This document shows positions 44,641 through 56,352 of a DNA stretch of 64,000 bases, one piece after another. Position numbers and translations under genes: made by a program. Numbering within the stretch: position 1 is the stretch's first letter; each line of letters starts with the position of its first letter. This DNA is from Narthecium ossifragum. Lineage: Eukaryota; Streptophyta; Magnoliopsida; Dioscoreales; Nartheciaceae. The notes under the pieces were generated by a model. That model made no database searches, was not told the origin of the DNA, and was given only the letters and a program-made list of their open reading frames with translations. The DNA lies in the NCBI GenBank assembly GCA_963920575.1, contig OY986969.1, positions 8,429,096-8,493,095 of the forward strand, written 5' to 3'.

Positions 44641-45327
44641 CCTTTCTTCTATCAATGGTTTAAAAAGGCAAGGACACAAACAGAGTGGGGGAAAACAAAG
44701 TAGCGAAAGACAGTAACCTATTCAATCAACCTCTCATTCTTCATATAAATCTTTTTTAGTAGCATGATTTTTTGGATGAAATGTTCCGAGAAAAAACCAT
44801 GCAAGCATCAGAAGGCACCATTAGTTAAGTATAACCTCTTAATAGTATTTTTGCTTCTTTGATGGTGAAGGTCTACAACCGCGGCTAATAAGTTAGAGGA
44901 AGCAGGTTTTACATCTGGTCTTCAATCAATCAAGCCAGGTGTGAGTCTTGTTTCTTATTATTTTGGTTGATAGCATGTCTTTAGGTGTAGGCATTAAGTA
45001 AGCATACGCTCATCTGGGATACCATAATGTAATCAATAATCACACTAAAGTACAGGAACATTTGAATCTGTTGGTTCCACTGAACTACAAAATGTTGCTA
45101 AACCTGGGCTTGTGATTGTTCAAGGCAAGATATCTACTGTACACGGAACTGTGTTGATATTTAAGTTTTTTGTCTCTTTACATTGCGCATGATTCATAGC
45201 AGACAGGCTTGAGATGAAGCAACAAATCTTCTATGTTATTGGATTAGTTAATCATTATATGTACAAAGATATTCCTAAATCCTATGCCGTAGAGACTCCA
45301 ATTGCTCATCGTGTTTGTTGTTCTTGA

Positions 45328-46613
45328 GATGCAGGTAGGGGTGAGCATTCGGTTCTCGATCCAGAACTGAAGAACGGAATTTTCTTCGGTCCAGTTTTTA
45401 GAGAACCAAACTGAACCGAAATTACATGAGAACCGAACCAAACTGAACCAAAATTTTCGGTTCCAAATTATTTAAAACTGAACCGAACCGAACTATGCAA
45501 AGAACCGAACCGAACCAAAAATCTCGGTTCTGGAACCAAACCGAACAGCAATGGTCGAGAAGAGAGCTCCACGTACGATCGAGCAATCTTTCCACCTTCT
45601 TTCCGATTTTTTTGGGAATCTCTCCAGAGTTCTAAAGTTGGTAATCAATAGTCACTCAAAAAAGGTATTAGTTTTTAGAATCTTGTCGGAATTCGACTTC
45701 TTTTCTATTAATAATTCCATTTGTAGGATGGATTACATGCAAAGAAAGCAAAGGTAATTAATCTAAACGACAACAGTACAAGACCGATCGACCGGCTTCT
45801 TGATGATGGTGATGATGATGAAGACGACTTCGACTTATTTAGTAGTTGGTTTTGAAGGGCTTGTAAGTCTTGAGGTCGGTGACGACGCCGGCGAGGGAGA
45901 TGACGAGGCATGAGATGCTGAGCATATGGAGGCAGACCCACCTGGTGCTCCAACTGGGCACCTTCTTCTGGACAATGTACATCTCTACGGGGAAGTATAC
46001 GATCAAGGGCCAGAAGCCCAGCGCACCGAGGAATCCAACCACGTCGTTTAAGAAGGGGAGGAGCATGGAGCTGACCGTCCTCAAGACGACGAAGGAGGAG
46101 CGCCATACGAGGCAGAAGAGGTTGAGGTTGACGGAGCGCGATGGGGTGATGGGCACGCGGATCAACGGCGACGAGGGTGGGCCGTAGGCGGACGGCGAGC
46201 GGCTGACCACGAGGTCGAGGAAGAGATCAAGAGATGGAGACCTAGGAGTGAGGCAGCGGCGTTTCGGCGTAGGTGTTAGGGGCTTAGGGCATCGTGAGAT
46301 TTGGGACTTGGGAGTTGGGAGGACCAACCCACTATGATGACTGAATTGACCGGGTTAGTTAGACCGGCCGACCGGGTTAGACTAAATCAATAGATGTACA
46401 AAAAGTTCGGTTATTCGGCTCTGACCCGAATCGAACCGAATTTTTTTTAAAGAACCGAACTTGAACCGAAACCCAAACTTTTCATACATACCAAAACTGA
46501 ACCGAACCGAAAAACCGAAAAAAAAAAACCGAACCGAATGGACCGAACTAATTCGGTTCGGTTCGGTTCGGATCTTCGGGTTCGGTTCGGTTCTGCTCAC
46601 CCCTAGATGCAGG
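45328..46613. mobile_element. Non-autonomous hAT element with 8-bp TSD and captured gene piece
   Basis: The element is 45336-46605 (1270 bp). GATGCAGG flanks it at 45328-45335 and 46606-46613. Its ends are TAGGGGTGAGC and GCTCACCCCTA. Subterminal runs of GAACCGAACC/GGTTCGGTTC occur on both sides (45350-45540, 46385-46595). It carries no transposase. It contains an amino acid permease fragment on the minus strand. The TSD includes the splice acceptor of the surrounding rhodanese-like fragment. Confidence 0.92.
45839..46300 (-). pseudogene. Amino acid permease (AAP-type) C-terminal fragment inside the hAT
   Basis: The minus strand reads LVWRSSFVVLRTVSSMLLPF, then LNDVVGFLGALGFWPLIVYF, PVEMYIVQKKVPSWSTRWVC and finally TDLKTYKPFKTNY-stop at 45839. 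These are the last transmembrane helices and tail of plant AAP transporters, which import amino acids with protons across the plasma membrane. Compared with the family, a few residues are missing before GVVTDLK, and the part upstream of 46200 is only loosely matching. It has no promoter or N-terminal helices, so it is a captured fragment. Confidence 0.8.
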
Positions 46614-46683
46614 TGCCTATCTCTTTATTACTTTCTTCCCATATCAAGCAGAGAAGCTACATCAAATGGCCCCTGCAAGTTGA

Positions 46684-46835
46684 TTTGCTGTAGATCTTTC
46701 TTTTGAATTAAATTGTTGTTTTGTTGCTGCAATTTAGTTTGATTCTTAAAATGGAATCGGAAGACTCTTGTGAAGGTATGGCGCATTCTCCCTCCTTAAA
46801 TCATTCTGGTGTTTACAACGAAATTCGGATGATTG
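46684..46835 (+). other. 3' flank of the captured rhodanese-like fragment
   Basis: AT-rich text after the TGA at 46681, probably captured 3' UTR. No further gene is seen before repeat Y. Confidence 0.4.
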
Positions 46836-47042
46836 ACAAAAACATATATAAAACCAACAAGTTATTTCTATGTGCTTAACTGCAGAATTGATCTTAGTCA
46901 TCAAGTTATGATGAAGATAGAAACCCGGTGAAATATCAACGCGCGCTCGAAGTTGTTGGCGCGTAAAGACCACGGGTCCCATCACACGGTCCATGTGAAG
47001 GAAGATTTGAAACATATTGATTTGATAATCGTCTGATGCAAC
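46836..47042 (-). repeat. Repeat Y, right inverted copy (inner part)
   Basis: It is the reverse complement of text at 44525-44640 and parallels 60471-60665. It is split by the solo LTR insertion at 47043; the outer end is at 56010-56080. Confidence 0.75.
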
Positions 47043-49763
47043 TGTGAGGACCCGTACCTCCAACCCGGTCTGACTGCTTGGGTCGAGGGTCTGGTTCTGT
47101 TGGTTTTGGGCTTGGTTGGCCTTGCTTCGCGATCTCCATTGATCGTTGCGGCTCCGGGGGTAATCTGGTAAATTACCCTTTGCGGAGCTGGGTTCACACG
47201 CGCGTAGCGCACACACGGCCATGTGATGATGTATGTGTTTGAATAGATCTTTAGGTGTGTCTCAGATCGAAGGATCTGAGTTCGATTGAAAATATCAAGG
47301 CTTGATCGGTCAGGATCTAGTTTGACCAATCGGACGACCAAGATATGTTATTAACCCTTCATATAAATAAGTTAATAGAATCCGTTTAAAACCCTTAAGG
47401 GAACTGTAGCCTCTAAACACTCGCGTGGAGAGAGAAAGGATAAGAGAGAACGGCGGCCCGATCTCGCGGAGAGAGAGAGGAGGAGAGGAGTCCGGCGTCG
47501 ATGTCCAGCGGCCGGAGGAGAGGAAGCGGGCGCGCATTCCGTCCGATGACGGCGACCGCGGCAGGGAGAACGACAACAATGGCAACGGTGGTCGACGGCT
47601 GAGGAGAGGAACCAGTGGCGGTGCTTGCAGCCGGAGAAGAAGAGGGAGAAGCGATTTAGAGGTAGAGTTTCTAGCCTAAACTTGGTTTAGACTCTACTAG
47701 CATAGATTAGGCCATAGGATTGCATCGAGGTTGGATTTGTTGTGCTTGCCCTATTTTTCCGGCGACTCTTGCTCTGTTTCTTTTCGGTGATGTATGTATG
47801 AGGTTTGGTTTTCCGGCGAGGATATGCCCTGTTCCCATTTGGTTTTCCTTTCCGATAAGGTTCTTCTCTTCCTCTCTGGTGAAGTGTGCTCGTGGTTTTC
47901 GGTTTCCCGGCGATGTCGAGCTCTATTCCCGGAGATCCCTTTCCTTCTTTCCGGTGGCTCTTTCCCCTGTTTCCCTGATTGTCTTCCTTGCCATGCTATG
48001 CCCTGCCATGGATTGTTGCTTGGGTTGTTTGTGATCGACTGAATTGCTTGAGATGTGGGATTCCCTCTTTCCTTCCGCTGTCCTTTGCCCGGTTGGATGC
48101 CGGGGTTTCCCCAGCTTCCCTGCCTCTGGGCTTGATCGACTTGTCCTCTGTTTCTCCTTGCTGACGGTGGTTGCTTGGCTTCAATTATCCTCTTCCCGGT
48201 GAAGCCCCTCGAGGACTGGCTCCAAGCTACTATCAAATTCAATTTCCTTCTTACTAGGCTTGCCTGCTGGTTGCCTCGATTCAACCGGGGTGCTAAGTTC
48301 TATAGGTGTTCAATGAAATGCCGCAGAGGGGTGTTGAACCGTTGCTATGATAGACCTTCCTCTTCCTTCGTTGATGAAATGCCATGCTCGCTTTCTTATC
48401 TTGTCTGTCATGCTTACCTTCTGGCAGCTATGTCGTACTTATGACTATGCCATGCTCAGAAATGCTTTTGTCATGCTTGCTTGCTAGACATTGTATCAGT
48501 ACCGCTATACCTCACCCACATGTTTGCTATGCCTCTGCTGCCCTAGCCTCCGCTATGCTTAGCTTCCTGTTGATGGGCTCGGTTTTCATGCTTACTGCCA
48601 TGTCCTTTCTGTCTCCTGTCTGCTCACTCGATGATGCAGTTAAGTCATGCTTGCTACGAAGAGTAATAGGATGAGTAGTTCCCTATGCTATTCTCTGCTT
48701 CTTCAGAACATCTGTCATGCTTCGTTCCTAATGTTGGTTTTCCTGTATTATTTAGATATTTCTGTATTTCATCGGGATTGTGGGATCTAAAATTGAGTCG
48801 GCTTGATCTATAATGCATACATTTTTCGTTGGGTTTCTTGATTGAACATATATTGTCTCAAGCTGTGCACATTAGTGACTTTATGCAAGTGTGTGGCTTA
48901 GATGTAGCTCTACGATTTAGTTCCATGCCAACTGATCATTGATCCTGTGCTAGATGCTAAATGCTAATCTTCAGTGCACTATGTTATGCTCTCAATCAAT
49001 TCCGGGGATCTAATACTAACCTCACAAATTCTCATATTCCCATGTTGGATATATATCTCACGCCTGCCTTGCAGAAATTCATCTTTTTACCGATCTGTGG
49101 ATTAACCAAGGGGTGATAATCCTTGGAAATGTTTATATTAAATGGGCCGAGGTTGTGCCAGATGTTTAATCGGTTTCTTAATACTATGGAGATGCTTATA
49201 TTGTGCGGGCCAGAGGTGCCCTGTGAATTGAATAGCTGGGGGTGTGCCCCATTGTATAATTTTCTGGTTGACGATGGTGCATGCCGTCGTAATGCCGGAA
49301 TTTGGACTAAAACGTGGTAACATTGTAATAGCTTAGTTCTCTTTTATGTATTATACGATAAATTGGACATGCTTGATGAGATGTCATGTAGAGACACCTA
49401 GGCCTAGTTGTTTGAATAGGCTCATGCATGATGATTGCATTAGAGGCATTCAGGCTAGGTGGCAAGCGATGGATTCGATCGCCGATCCGGGGTTCTCGGG
49501 TAGCCCGGATCTAGCCCTAGGACCGGGGTTTGGGGTAGTTGAGGATTAGGACGTGATTGTCATCGAATGATCATAATTGATATCATTGAGGTTATTGTTA
49601 TAGTCGATCATGTTGGATATTATTGTATTTGAGGTGTAGAGGTCGTGTCGGGTCTCCAAGGCCAAGTGCTAAGGATGGTTGTCGATATCCCTGAGATGTG
49701 TGTCCCCGCGAGAAATGGAATGACTGGGCAGGGTGGTACCTGGACAGGAGCCCGCAGTCTTTG

Positions 49764-50934
49764 TGTCGCGCCCCGACCCGCGAAAGCCCAACCGGGCCGG
49801 GCGACGCGAACCGGAACCTAACAAACGCGGAAAAACAAGCTGGCTAGGGTTCCCTCTAACCTATTGGTCTCCCTTTAATTGCTGCAACGCAGCCCTTCAG
49901 CAAAAAATTCATAAGAAATCGTCGAAAAATCAGAAAAATACGAAACAAGATGGAATGGAAAGCTAACGAGTAGATGTACAACTCTTATGTTTATCAAAAG
50001 CCAAGATCATGTACTCGCCGGCCGGAAAACTCGCGGCAAGCCGGCTGTTCCTCAAGAACAGCAGAAAACCAGAAATTCGAGACTAATCTTACATAAAACC
50101 TACTCAAATCTCAACTGATTAACATGAAACATAAATCAGTTATTCTACAAGGCATAAGGAATTCAACAAAGCAAGGATCAACAAGATCCAATGGCTAGAT
50201 CTCAAGAAAACCCGAAATGAACATAGTAGGTATAACCCTACCTAGCTGCGCTTTCCCCGGCTGATTCCCCGCGATTTAATCACCAACAAGCCTCCAAACC
50301 ACTTCAGGAACCTTCCTCTCGTTGTCACGAATCCAACGAGCCAAAGAACACCCAATTTGGTGGTCGGAGGAGGGAGAACAGAGGTAGGAAAGCTCGGCTG
50401 CCGGAAACAGAGAAGAAGCAGAGCTTCGGGAGAGAAGAAAGAGGGAAGAAGAAAGGACGAGGAAGAAGAGAAGGGGAAGAAAAGGAAGGGAAAGGGGGAG
50501 AGGACAGCCGGGAAAGAGGGAAAAAAGTGAGGGGAGGGGAGGGAAAGTCCTCCCCCTCTGACAGGGGAGAACGACGGCCGTCGGTGGCCGTCCTCGCGAA
50601 GCAGAAAACCAACCGACCTATGAATGATCGATCCTTCCTCAAGAGAGGATCGATCCTTCATGCCGATTCACAAGGCTTTCTGGCACGCAGAGGATCGATC
50701 CCTTAGCCATAGAGGATCGATCCTTTGTGTGCTGAAAGCTAAACTTGGGCAAGAACTCAAGCCCAAGTCCGGATCTTTCGATCCCGGGTCCACCTAGCCA
50801 TTCTAAACAAACACTAACACATACAAGGCCAGTGTGTGCACACGCGGGTGTGAAACAAACCAACAATGCGCAATTTACCAAATTGCCCTTTCGGTCTACC
50901 ACGAGCCACAGGAGTAGAGGGGCAGGTCCTCACA
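49764..50934 (-). repeat. Element D 3' LTR
   Basis: 1171 bp, plus-strand TGTCGCGCCCCGACCC to GGTCCTCACA. It contains GATCGATC pairs at 50628-50728 and a pyrimidine-rich block on the minus strand (50360-50560). Confidence 0.93.
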
Positions 50935-51008
50935 TCCTAATACCTTTAAAGGAAATCTCGTCCCGAGATTCGATAAGGGTAGGGCTCGGAACAACAAAAA
51001 CAGCTACA

Positions 51009-53346
51009 CTACAGGACAGGACAAGAAGTACCTGGAGAAGAAAACAACTGCGGAAACTCCTGCCGCATGCGCGCCTCGCGCTCCCAGGTCACCTCCTCGG
51101 TACCTCTGTGCCTCCACAATACCTTAACCAAGGGAATCGTCTTGCCCCGCAAGACCTGATCCCTCCGGTCAAGTACCTGAACCGGCTGGTCAACAAAGCT
51201 CACGTCTGCCTCAAGCTCAATGTCATCCACCCTGATGACATGAGACGGGTCTGGGTGATACTTCCTCAGCATCGACACATGGAAAGTCGGATGCACAGCA
51301 TACATGTGCTGAGGAAGATCCAGGCGGTAAGCTACCTCGCCGACCCTCTCTAAGATCTCAAATGGCCTGACGAACCTCGGCGCCAACTTGCCACCTCTGC
51401 CAAACCTGACAGAGCCTCTGTACGGCGATGCTCACAAGAACACTCGGTCGCCGACTGCAAACTCTAACGGTCGTCGCCTCTGATCTGCATAACTCTTTTG
51501 TCAGCTCTGAGCCGTCAGAAGCCTCTGCCTGATCTGCACTAACCTCTCTGACGACTGCCTGACGATGTCTGGACCGGTGAGTGAAGCCTCTCCAACCTCT
51601 ATCCAGCACACTGGGGAACGACACGGCCTATCGTACAACGTCTCGAAAGGTGCTACTCCAAGACTGGACTGGTAGCTGTTGTTGTAGGCGAACTCCACCA
51701 AGGGAACGTGCTCCTCCAAGCTGCATCCTGCGTCGAGGACACATGCTCTCAGCATGTCCTCCAAGACCTGGATCGTCCGCTTTGACTGCCCGTCTGCCTG
51801 CGGATGGAACGTTGTACTAAAAGTCAGGAGTGTGCCAACTGCCTCCTGAAAGTCTCGCCAGAACCTGCTGGTGAACCTGGGGTCACGGTCTGACACGATA
51901 GAAACTGGAACTCTGTGTAGTCTGACCACCTCTCTGACATATAAGCTACCCAACCTGTCCTCGAGTCTGTCACCCGCATAGGCAGGAAGTGCGCCGATTT
52001 GGTCAATCGATCAACGATGACCCAAATCGCGTCATTTCCCCTAAGGGATCTCGGTAGCCCGGTCACGAAGTCCATCGTGATGTGCTCCCACTTCCACTCA
52101 GCTAGTGCAAGCGGCTGAAGTAACCCCGGAGTCCGCTGGTGCTCTGCCTTGACCTTCTGACAGGTAAGGCAGCGCGATACAAACTCCGTCACTGCCCTCT
52201 TCATCCCGCACCACCAGAACTGTCGCCAAAGATCCTGGTACATCTTGGTGCCGCCGGGATGAACTGCAAAGCGAGAGTGGTGGAACTCTCGTAGGACGTC
52301 GTCTCGAAGAACTGGATCTGCTGGAACCGCTACTCTGCCTCGGAACCGTAGTCCTCCGTCTGGCGATACTGTCCAGTCTCCGTCTGCGCCCTCTGTGCCC
52401 GCTGCTGTGCGTAACTCCTCGAGCTCTGGGTCACTGTGCTATGCCTCCAACACTCTGCCTAGAACTGCTGGCATACTCTGCTCTGCTGGTGCCATCCTGA
52501 AAGCTGGGAGAGAGATCGGTGCGGTACCCGGTACCAGGTCGATCTCAAAATCGACCTCTCTGGGCGGTGGAAGCCCTGGCAACACCTCGAGAAACACGTC
52601 GGTGTAGTCGCACACGATCCTGGGGAAACTGCTCTGCTGCACTCCCTCTGAATCGAACAGGGACAGGCTGGCCAGCAAGGCTGAAAGCTCACTGCCACGC
52701 CTCCCCACACCACAAGCAAAGGAATCGGTCGAAAACCGATGCCCCAACAACACAAACTGTGTCCCATCGGGTGTCCAAGCGACCACCCTCCGGCGACCAC
52801 AGTCGATGATAGCTCGGTATGCTGCTAACCAGTCCATACCAAGTATCACATCGAAGCCTGTCCTGTCTAGCACCCGCAGGTCTAGACAGACACGGAGGCC
52901 TCCAACCTCCAAGGAACAAGATCGGCAGACCCGGTCTACCCTGACTGTGCCGCCGATCGGTGAATCTACAGACTGTGCCACCTCTAGCCAACTCGTCTCC
53001 AACCCTCTGAGCACGGGTGGCTCTGCCGCTGCCTGCTGGTACTGCTGTGGCTGCTGGGAAAGCTGAACGGTGTCCGGCTGCTCACGCACCGGAAAAGCAA
53101 ACACACACCCCCGCGCTGACCGCCCCCACCTCTGGAGCGGCCCGATCCAGCCCTCGATCCGCACCCATCACTGCTCCCCTGCCAAGCACTGGATCCTCCG
53201 CCTCGACTCCCCTGTGGCATAGCGCCCCGCGCTCCTCGCAGGTGGCAGTCCCCACGGTAGTGTCCCAGCTGCCCGCACGAGAAGCACGTGACTGACGTGC
53301 TATCAGGCTGCTGACCCTGGCCTCCCCCCTGACGGAGCCTACCCAA
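51009..53346 (-). pseudogene. Element D gag knuckle-protease-integrase-chromodomain remnant
   Basis: Minus strand order: zinc knuckle CFSCGQLGHYRGDC (about 53286-53245); protease tail WLEVAQSVDSPIGGTVRVDR and DVILGMDWLAAY without the DTGA site; PR-RT linker LEVLPGLPPPREVDFEIDLV; then RT and RNase H deleted near 52440. Integrase follows: HHCC remnants (CLTCQKVKAEH), ITMDFVTGLP (Asp), a frameshift near 51960, VSDRDPRFTSRFW (Asp), and GQSKRTIQVLEDML where Lys replaces the usual catalytic Glu. The C-terminus has a GPY/F-type region and a chromodomain-like end ([20 protein letters not shown], then VTWE). It is Tekay/Del-like by memory. It cannot mobilise itself. Confidence 0.88.
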
Positions 53347-54136
53347 ACGGCCCGGTCGTCAGGAGAAACTGCCCTGGCGGACTCGACAACTGTGCCTGGA
53401 ACTGCTGCGGGTGCTGCGACCGCTACTGAAAGCGTCACAGACGCCGCTGGTTCCCTCTGCCGAATCCCCCTCTGAACTGGGGTCTCTGCGGTGTGCTGGT
53501 AGAGAATGCCGGTGGAACTGCCCGGCACCTCTCGTCTCGCAACTGCGCCCCTACTGCCAAGGTGCAGTCCGGAACTCCTGAGTACGCCTGGAAGCGATAA
53601 GAACTGGTCCGTTGTCAGATCTCTAATCGAAGCCTCTGCTCAAACTGACATGCACTGGCCACTGGATCTGCTGCTACTGCCCCCGCGAAACGGACCAAAA
53701 GAGTGAACCGGGTGGCATACTGCTGAAACTCCAGCAAGACCACCACAGCGGTCCGCACGTCGACCGGAGCGAGAACCCCCTCCTCGGCGAGAAGGGTCTC
53801 CTCCCGTGCGACCGAAGCCGTCGCTGGTGATGGCTCAGTCCGTCTAGCTCTAACCTCCCTGACAGGTGCTACCCTGTCTGGTCGGGCGGGTCAACCAAGT
53901 CGTGCCCTACCCCGACCATCAACCGAAGGTCGGCCTCGAGCTCCCGACATCTGCGCAATCACCAACAACAAACGAGCGTCCACTCGTTCGAACCCAAGAC
54001 AAAGCAGCACAACATAAAGCGGAAAAGCATAACACATCAAAATGAGCATGCACGGATGTTCTAGACATAGAACTAACCCATTCCACGCTCAATCTCAACC
54101 GAAACCTGATCCTAAACCCTGGGATCTACAACCTAT
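53347..54136 (-). pseudogene. Element D gag 5' part and leader
   Basis: Degraded gag text with several frameshifts continues upstream of the zinc knuckle on the minus strand to about 53950. A non-coding leader then reaches the PBS. No start codon can be chosen safely. Confidence 0.5.
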
Positions 54137-54148
54137 GCTCTGATACCA
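54137..54148 (-). promoter_or_regulatory. Primer-binding site of element D (initiator Met-tRNA type)
   Basis: GCTCTGATACCA is the complement of TGGTATCAGAGC. It sits three bases from the 5' LTR edge at 54152. Confidence 0.92.
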
Positions 54149-54151
54149 AGC

Positions 54152-55323
54152 TGTCGCGCCCAGACCCGCGAATGCCCAACCGGGCCGGGCGACGCTAACC
54201 GGAACCTAACAAGCGAAAAAACAAGCTGGCGAGGGTTCCCTCTAACCTATTGGTCTCCCTTTAATTGCTGCAACGCGGCCTTTCAGCAAACAATTCATAA
54301 GAAATCGTAGAAAAATCGGAAAAATACAAAACAACATGGACTGGAAACCTAACGAGTAGATGTACAACTCTTATGTTTATCAAAAGCCAAGATCATGTAC
54401 TCGACGGCCGAAAATCTCGCCGCAAGCCGGCTGTTCCTCAAGAACAGGAGAAAACCAGAAATCCGAGACTAATCTTACATAAAACCTACTCAAATCTCAA
54501 CTGATTAACATGAAACTTAAATCAATTATTCTACAAAGCATAATGAATCCAACAAAGTAAGGATCAACAAGATCCAACGGCTAGATCTCAAGAAAACCCG
54601 AAATGAACACAGTAGGTATAACCCTACCTAGCTGCGCTTTCCTCGGCTGATTCCCCGCGATTTGATCACCAACAAGCCTCCAAACCACTTCAGGAACCTT
54701 CCTCTCGTTGTCACGAATCCAACGAGCCAAAGAACACCCAATTTGGTGGTCGGAGGAGGGAGAACGGAGGTAGGAAAGCTCGGCTGCCGGAAACAGAGAA
54801 GAAGCAGAGCTTCCGGAGAGAAGAAAGAGGGAAGAAGAAAGAAGGAGGAGGAAGAAGAGAAGGGGAAGAAAAGGAGGGGAAAGGGGGAGGGGACAGCCGG
54901 GAAAGAGGGGAAAAAGTGAGGGGAGGGGAGGGAAAGTCCCCCCCCTCTGACAGGGGAGAACGACGGCCGTCGGTGGCCGTCCTCGCGAAGCAGAAAACCA
55001 ACCGACCTATGAATGATCGATCCTTCCTCAAGGGAGGATCGATCCTTCATGCCGATTCACAAGGCTTTCTGGCACGCAGAGGATCGATCCCTTAGCCATA
55101 GAGGATCGATCCTTTGTGTACTGAAAGCTAAACTTGGGCAAGAACTCAAGCCCAAGTCCGGATCTTTCGATCCCAGGTCCACCTAGCCATTCTAAACAAA
55201 CACTAACACATACAAGGCCAGTGTGTGCACACGCGGGTGTGAAACAAACCAACAAGGCGCAATTTACCAAATTGCCCTTGCGGTCTACCACGAGCCACAT
55301 GAGTAGAGGGGCAGGTCCTCACA
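54152..55323 (-). repeat. Element D 5' LTR
   Basis: 1172 bp, collinear with 49764-50934. GATCGATC pairs lie at 55015-55110. Confidence 0.93.
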
Positions 55324-56009
55324 CTTTGTTTCCTCTCGTCTATTCTTGGGTGAGGGTGGGACCTGGACAGGAGCCCTAGGGAATCGACGGGGTTATGGGA
55401 CCCCTTGGCATACCTTAGGCTTAGGCGGAGAACGACGCAGTTGCAGTTTTCCTCCCTTTCTGTGCGACGTAGAGTAGAACCCTACTGGGCATTGTTGCTC
55501 ACCCTACCTTGGCTGCATCGGCGATATAGGTCGATGCAGTTCCTTCTTTCAGGTGTTCCTTTAGAAGATGGCGCGGTATTTCGAGGAGATCGAGGACTTG
55601 GAGCGTTGAGGAGTTCGTCAACAGATAATTTCCAGCTTTAATTTATGATGTCCAAATTGATGTATAAATCAAGATATAACATGATGTATTCAAGAACAGA
55701 ATTGTATTAGTATTAATTCAATTGTAATTGAGGAAGGTTGTCATATTATTGATGTTGACATTTGAGAAATGTAATAATTAGTTTTTCCATGTTATCATTG
55801 TACAAGTTGAAGTTGGAAAATTATACAGTATACAGGTTTCTCGTGTTTGAATTATAAGGGAGATTCTGCCAATTTTTTTTTGTATACACAGGAGGATTAA
55901 ATGTTTTCAATTCATAGCGGTTATATCTTTGTGCGCCAATTGATGATGTAAACAGGTTTAGGTGGTTCACGCCTCGATCTGGATGGGTTTTCTGGGTCGG
56001 GGCGTGACA

Positions 56010-56080
56010 GCAACCATCCCTAATATGATGGTCGAAAACAGGTGATGTATCTCGGGGCGCGATGCAGGGCCCCGGGATCC
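56010..56080 (-). repeat. Repeat Y, right inverted copy (outer end)
   Basis: GCAACCATCCCTAATATGAT continues the sequence interrupted at 47042 and mirrors ATTAGGGACGACTACATC at 44518. The GGGCCCCGGGATCC end mirrors GATCCGGGGTGCCCC at 44476. Confidence 0.65.
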
Positions 56081-56240
56081 AAGTGGGGGGTGGCCGAAGG
56101 GGGTGGGTGGGAGCGGCCAGAGCCTAATAATTAGTTAAGACAGCGACAGAAATTCCTGCGTACAGGACAGCTTTTTCACCTTCCATTCCATATTTGATCC
56201 CCCTCTCCCAACTCATCTATTATATAAGGAGGGGAAGTTT
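56081..56240 (+). repeat. Repeat X, copy 2
   Basis: CCAAGTGGGGGGTGGCCGAA then GCGGCCAGAGCCTAATAATT, TTTTTCACCTTCCATT and a TATA-like TATTATATAAGG near 56218. Collinear in part with 60672-60775. Confidence 0.65.
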
Positions 56241-56352
56241 TTGAAATGTCTTAACTATAAGACATAAAGAGCGGTCCCGATTCATCTCCAAACACATCCA
56301 ATGATCCAGATTTCATTATCAACTTTAAGATTCCCACCCAAAATTTCATTCC

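Larger units (their letters stand above)
44871..46683 (+). pseudogene. 3' three exons of a rhodanese-like (plastid type) gene, captured
   Basis: Exon a 44871-44938 (TAANKLEEAGF.. to GLQSIKP, one frameshift), intron 44939-45055 (GTGTGAG...ACAG), exon b 45056-45160 (GTFESVGSTELQNVAKPGLV, then VQGKIS), intron with a hAT inside, exon c 46613-46683 (AYLFITFFPYQAEKLHQMAP.., own TGA). The three join in phase. The donor after exon b reads TTAAG where GTAAG is expected. The text matches my memory of the C-terminus of a thylakoid/plastid rhodanese-domain protein. N-terminal exons are absent and repeat Y begins instead, so this is a transposon-captured fragment with introns. Confidence 0.6.
49759..55328 (-). 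mobile_element. Element D: deleted chromovirus with both LTRs and TSD
   Basis: CTTTG flanks it at 49759-49763 and 55324-55328. The LTRs (49764-50934 and 54152-55323) are almost identical by eye with scattered differences. The internal region is only 3.2 kb because RT and RNase H are missing. It is the youngest-looking retroelement here. Confidence 0.93.
47043..56009 (+). repeat. Long solo chromovirus-type LTR with 5-bp TSD, split by element D
   Basis: It starts TGTGAGGACCCG at 47043 and ends GGTCGGGGCGTGACA at 56009. GCAAC flanks it at 47038-47042 and 56010-56014. Without element D (and its TSD copy) the LTR is 3402 bp. It contains T/C-rich and AT-rich stretches but no coding domain. The many frames in 47420-48680 are not supported as genes. 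The related words AAGGGAGATTCTGCCA occur near 55856. Confidence 0.85.

Noticed and set aside
45839..46300. A functional amino acid permease gene
   Set aside because: Only the last helices and tail are present, inside a hAT with TSD and TIRs.
47420..48680. Several overlapping frames (65-177 codons) on both strands
   Set aside because: They lie inside the long solo LTR, overlap in several frames, have low-complexity composition and show no domain.
50242..50661. 139-codon minus-strand frame, repeated at 54628-55050
   Set aside because: Both lie at the same place in the two LTRs of element D; purine/pyrimidine-rich LTR sequence, not a gene.
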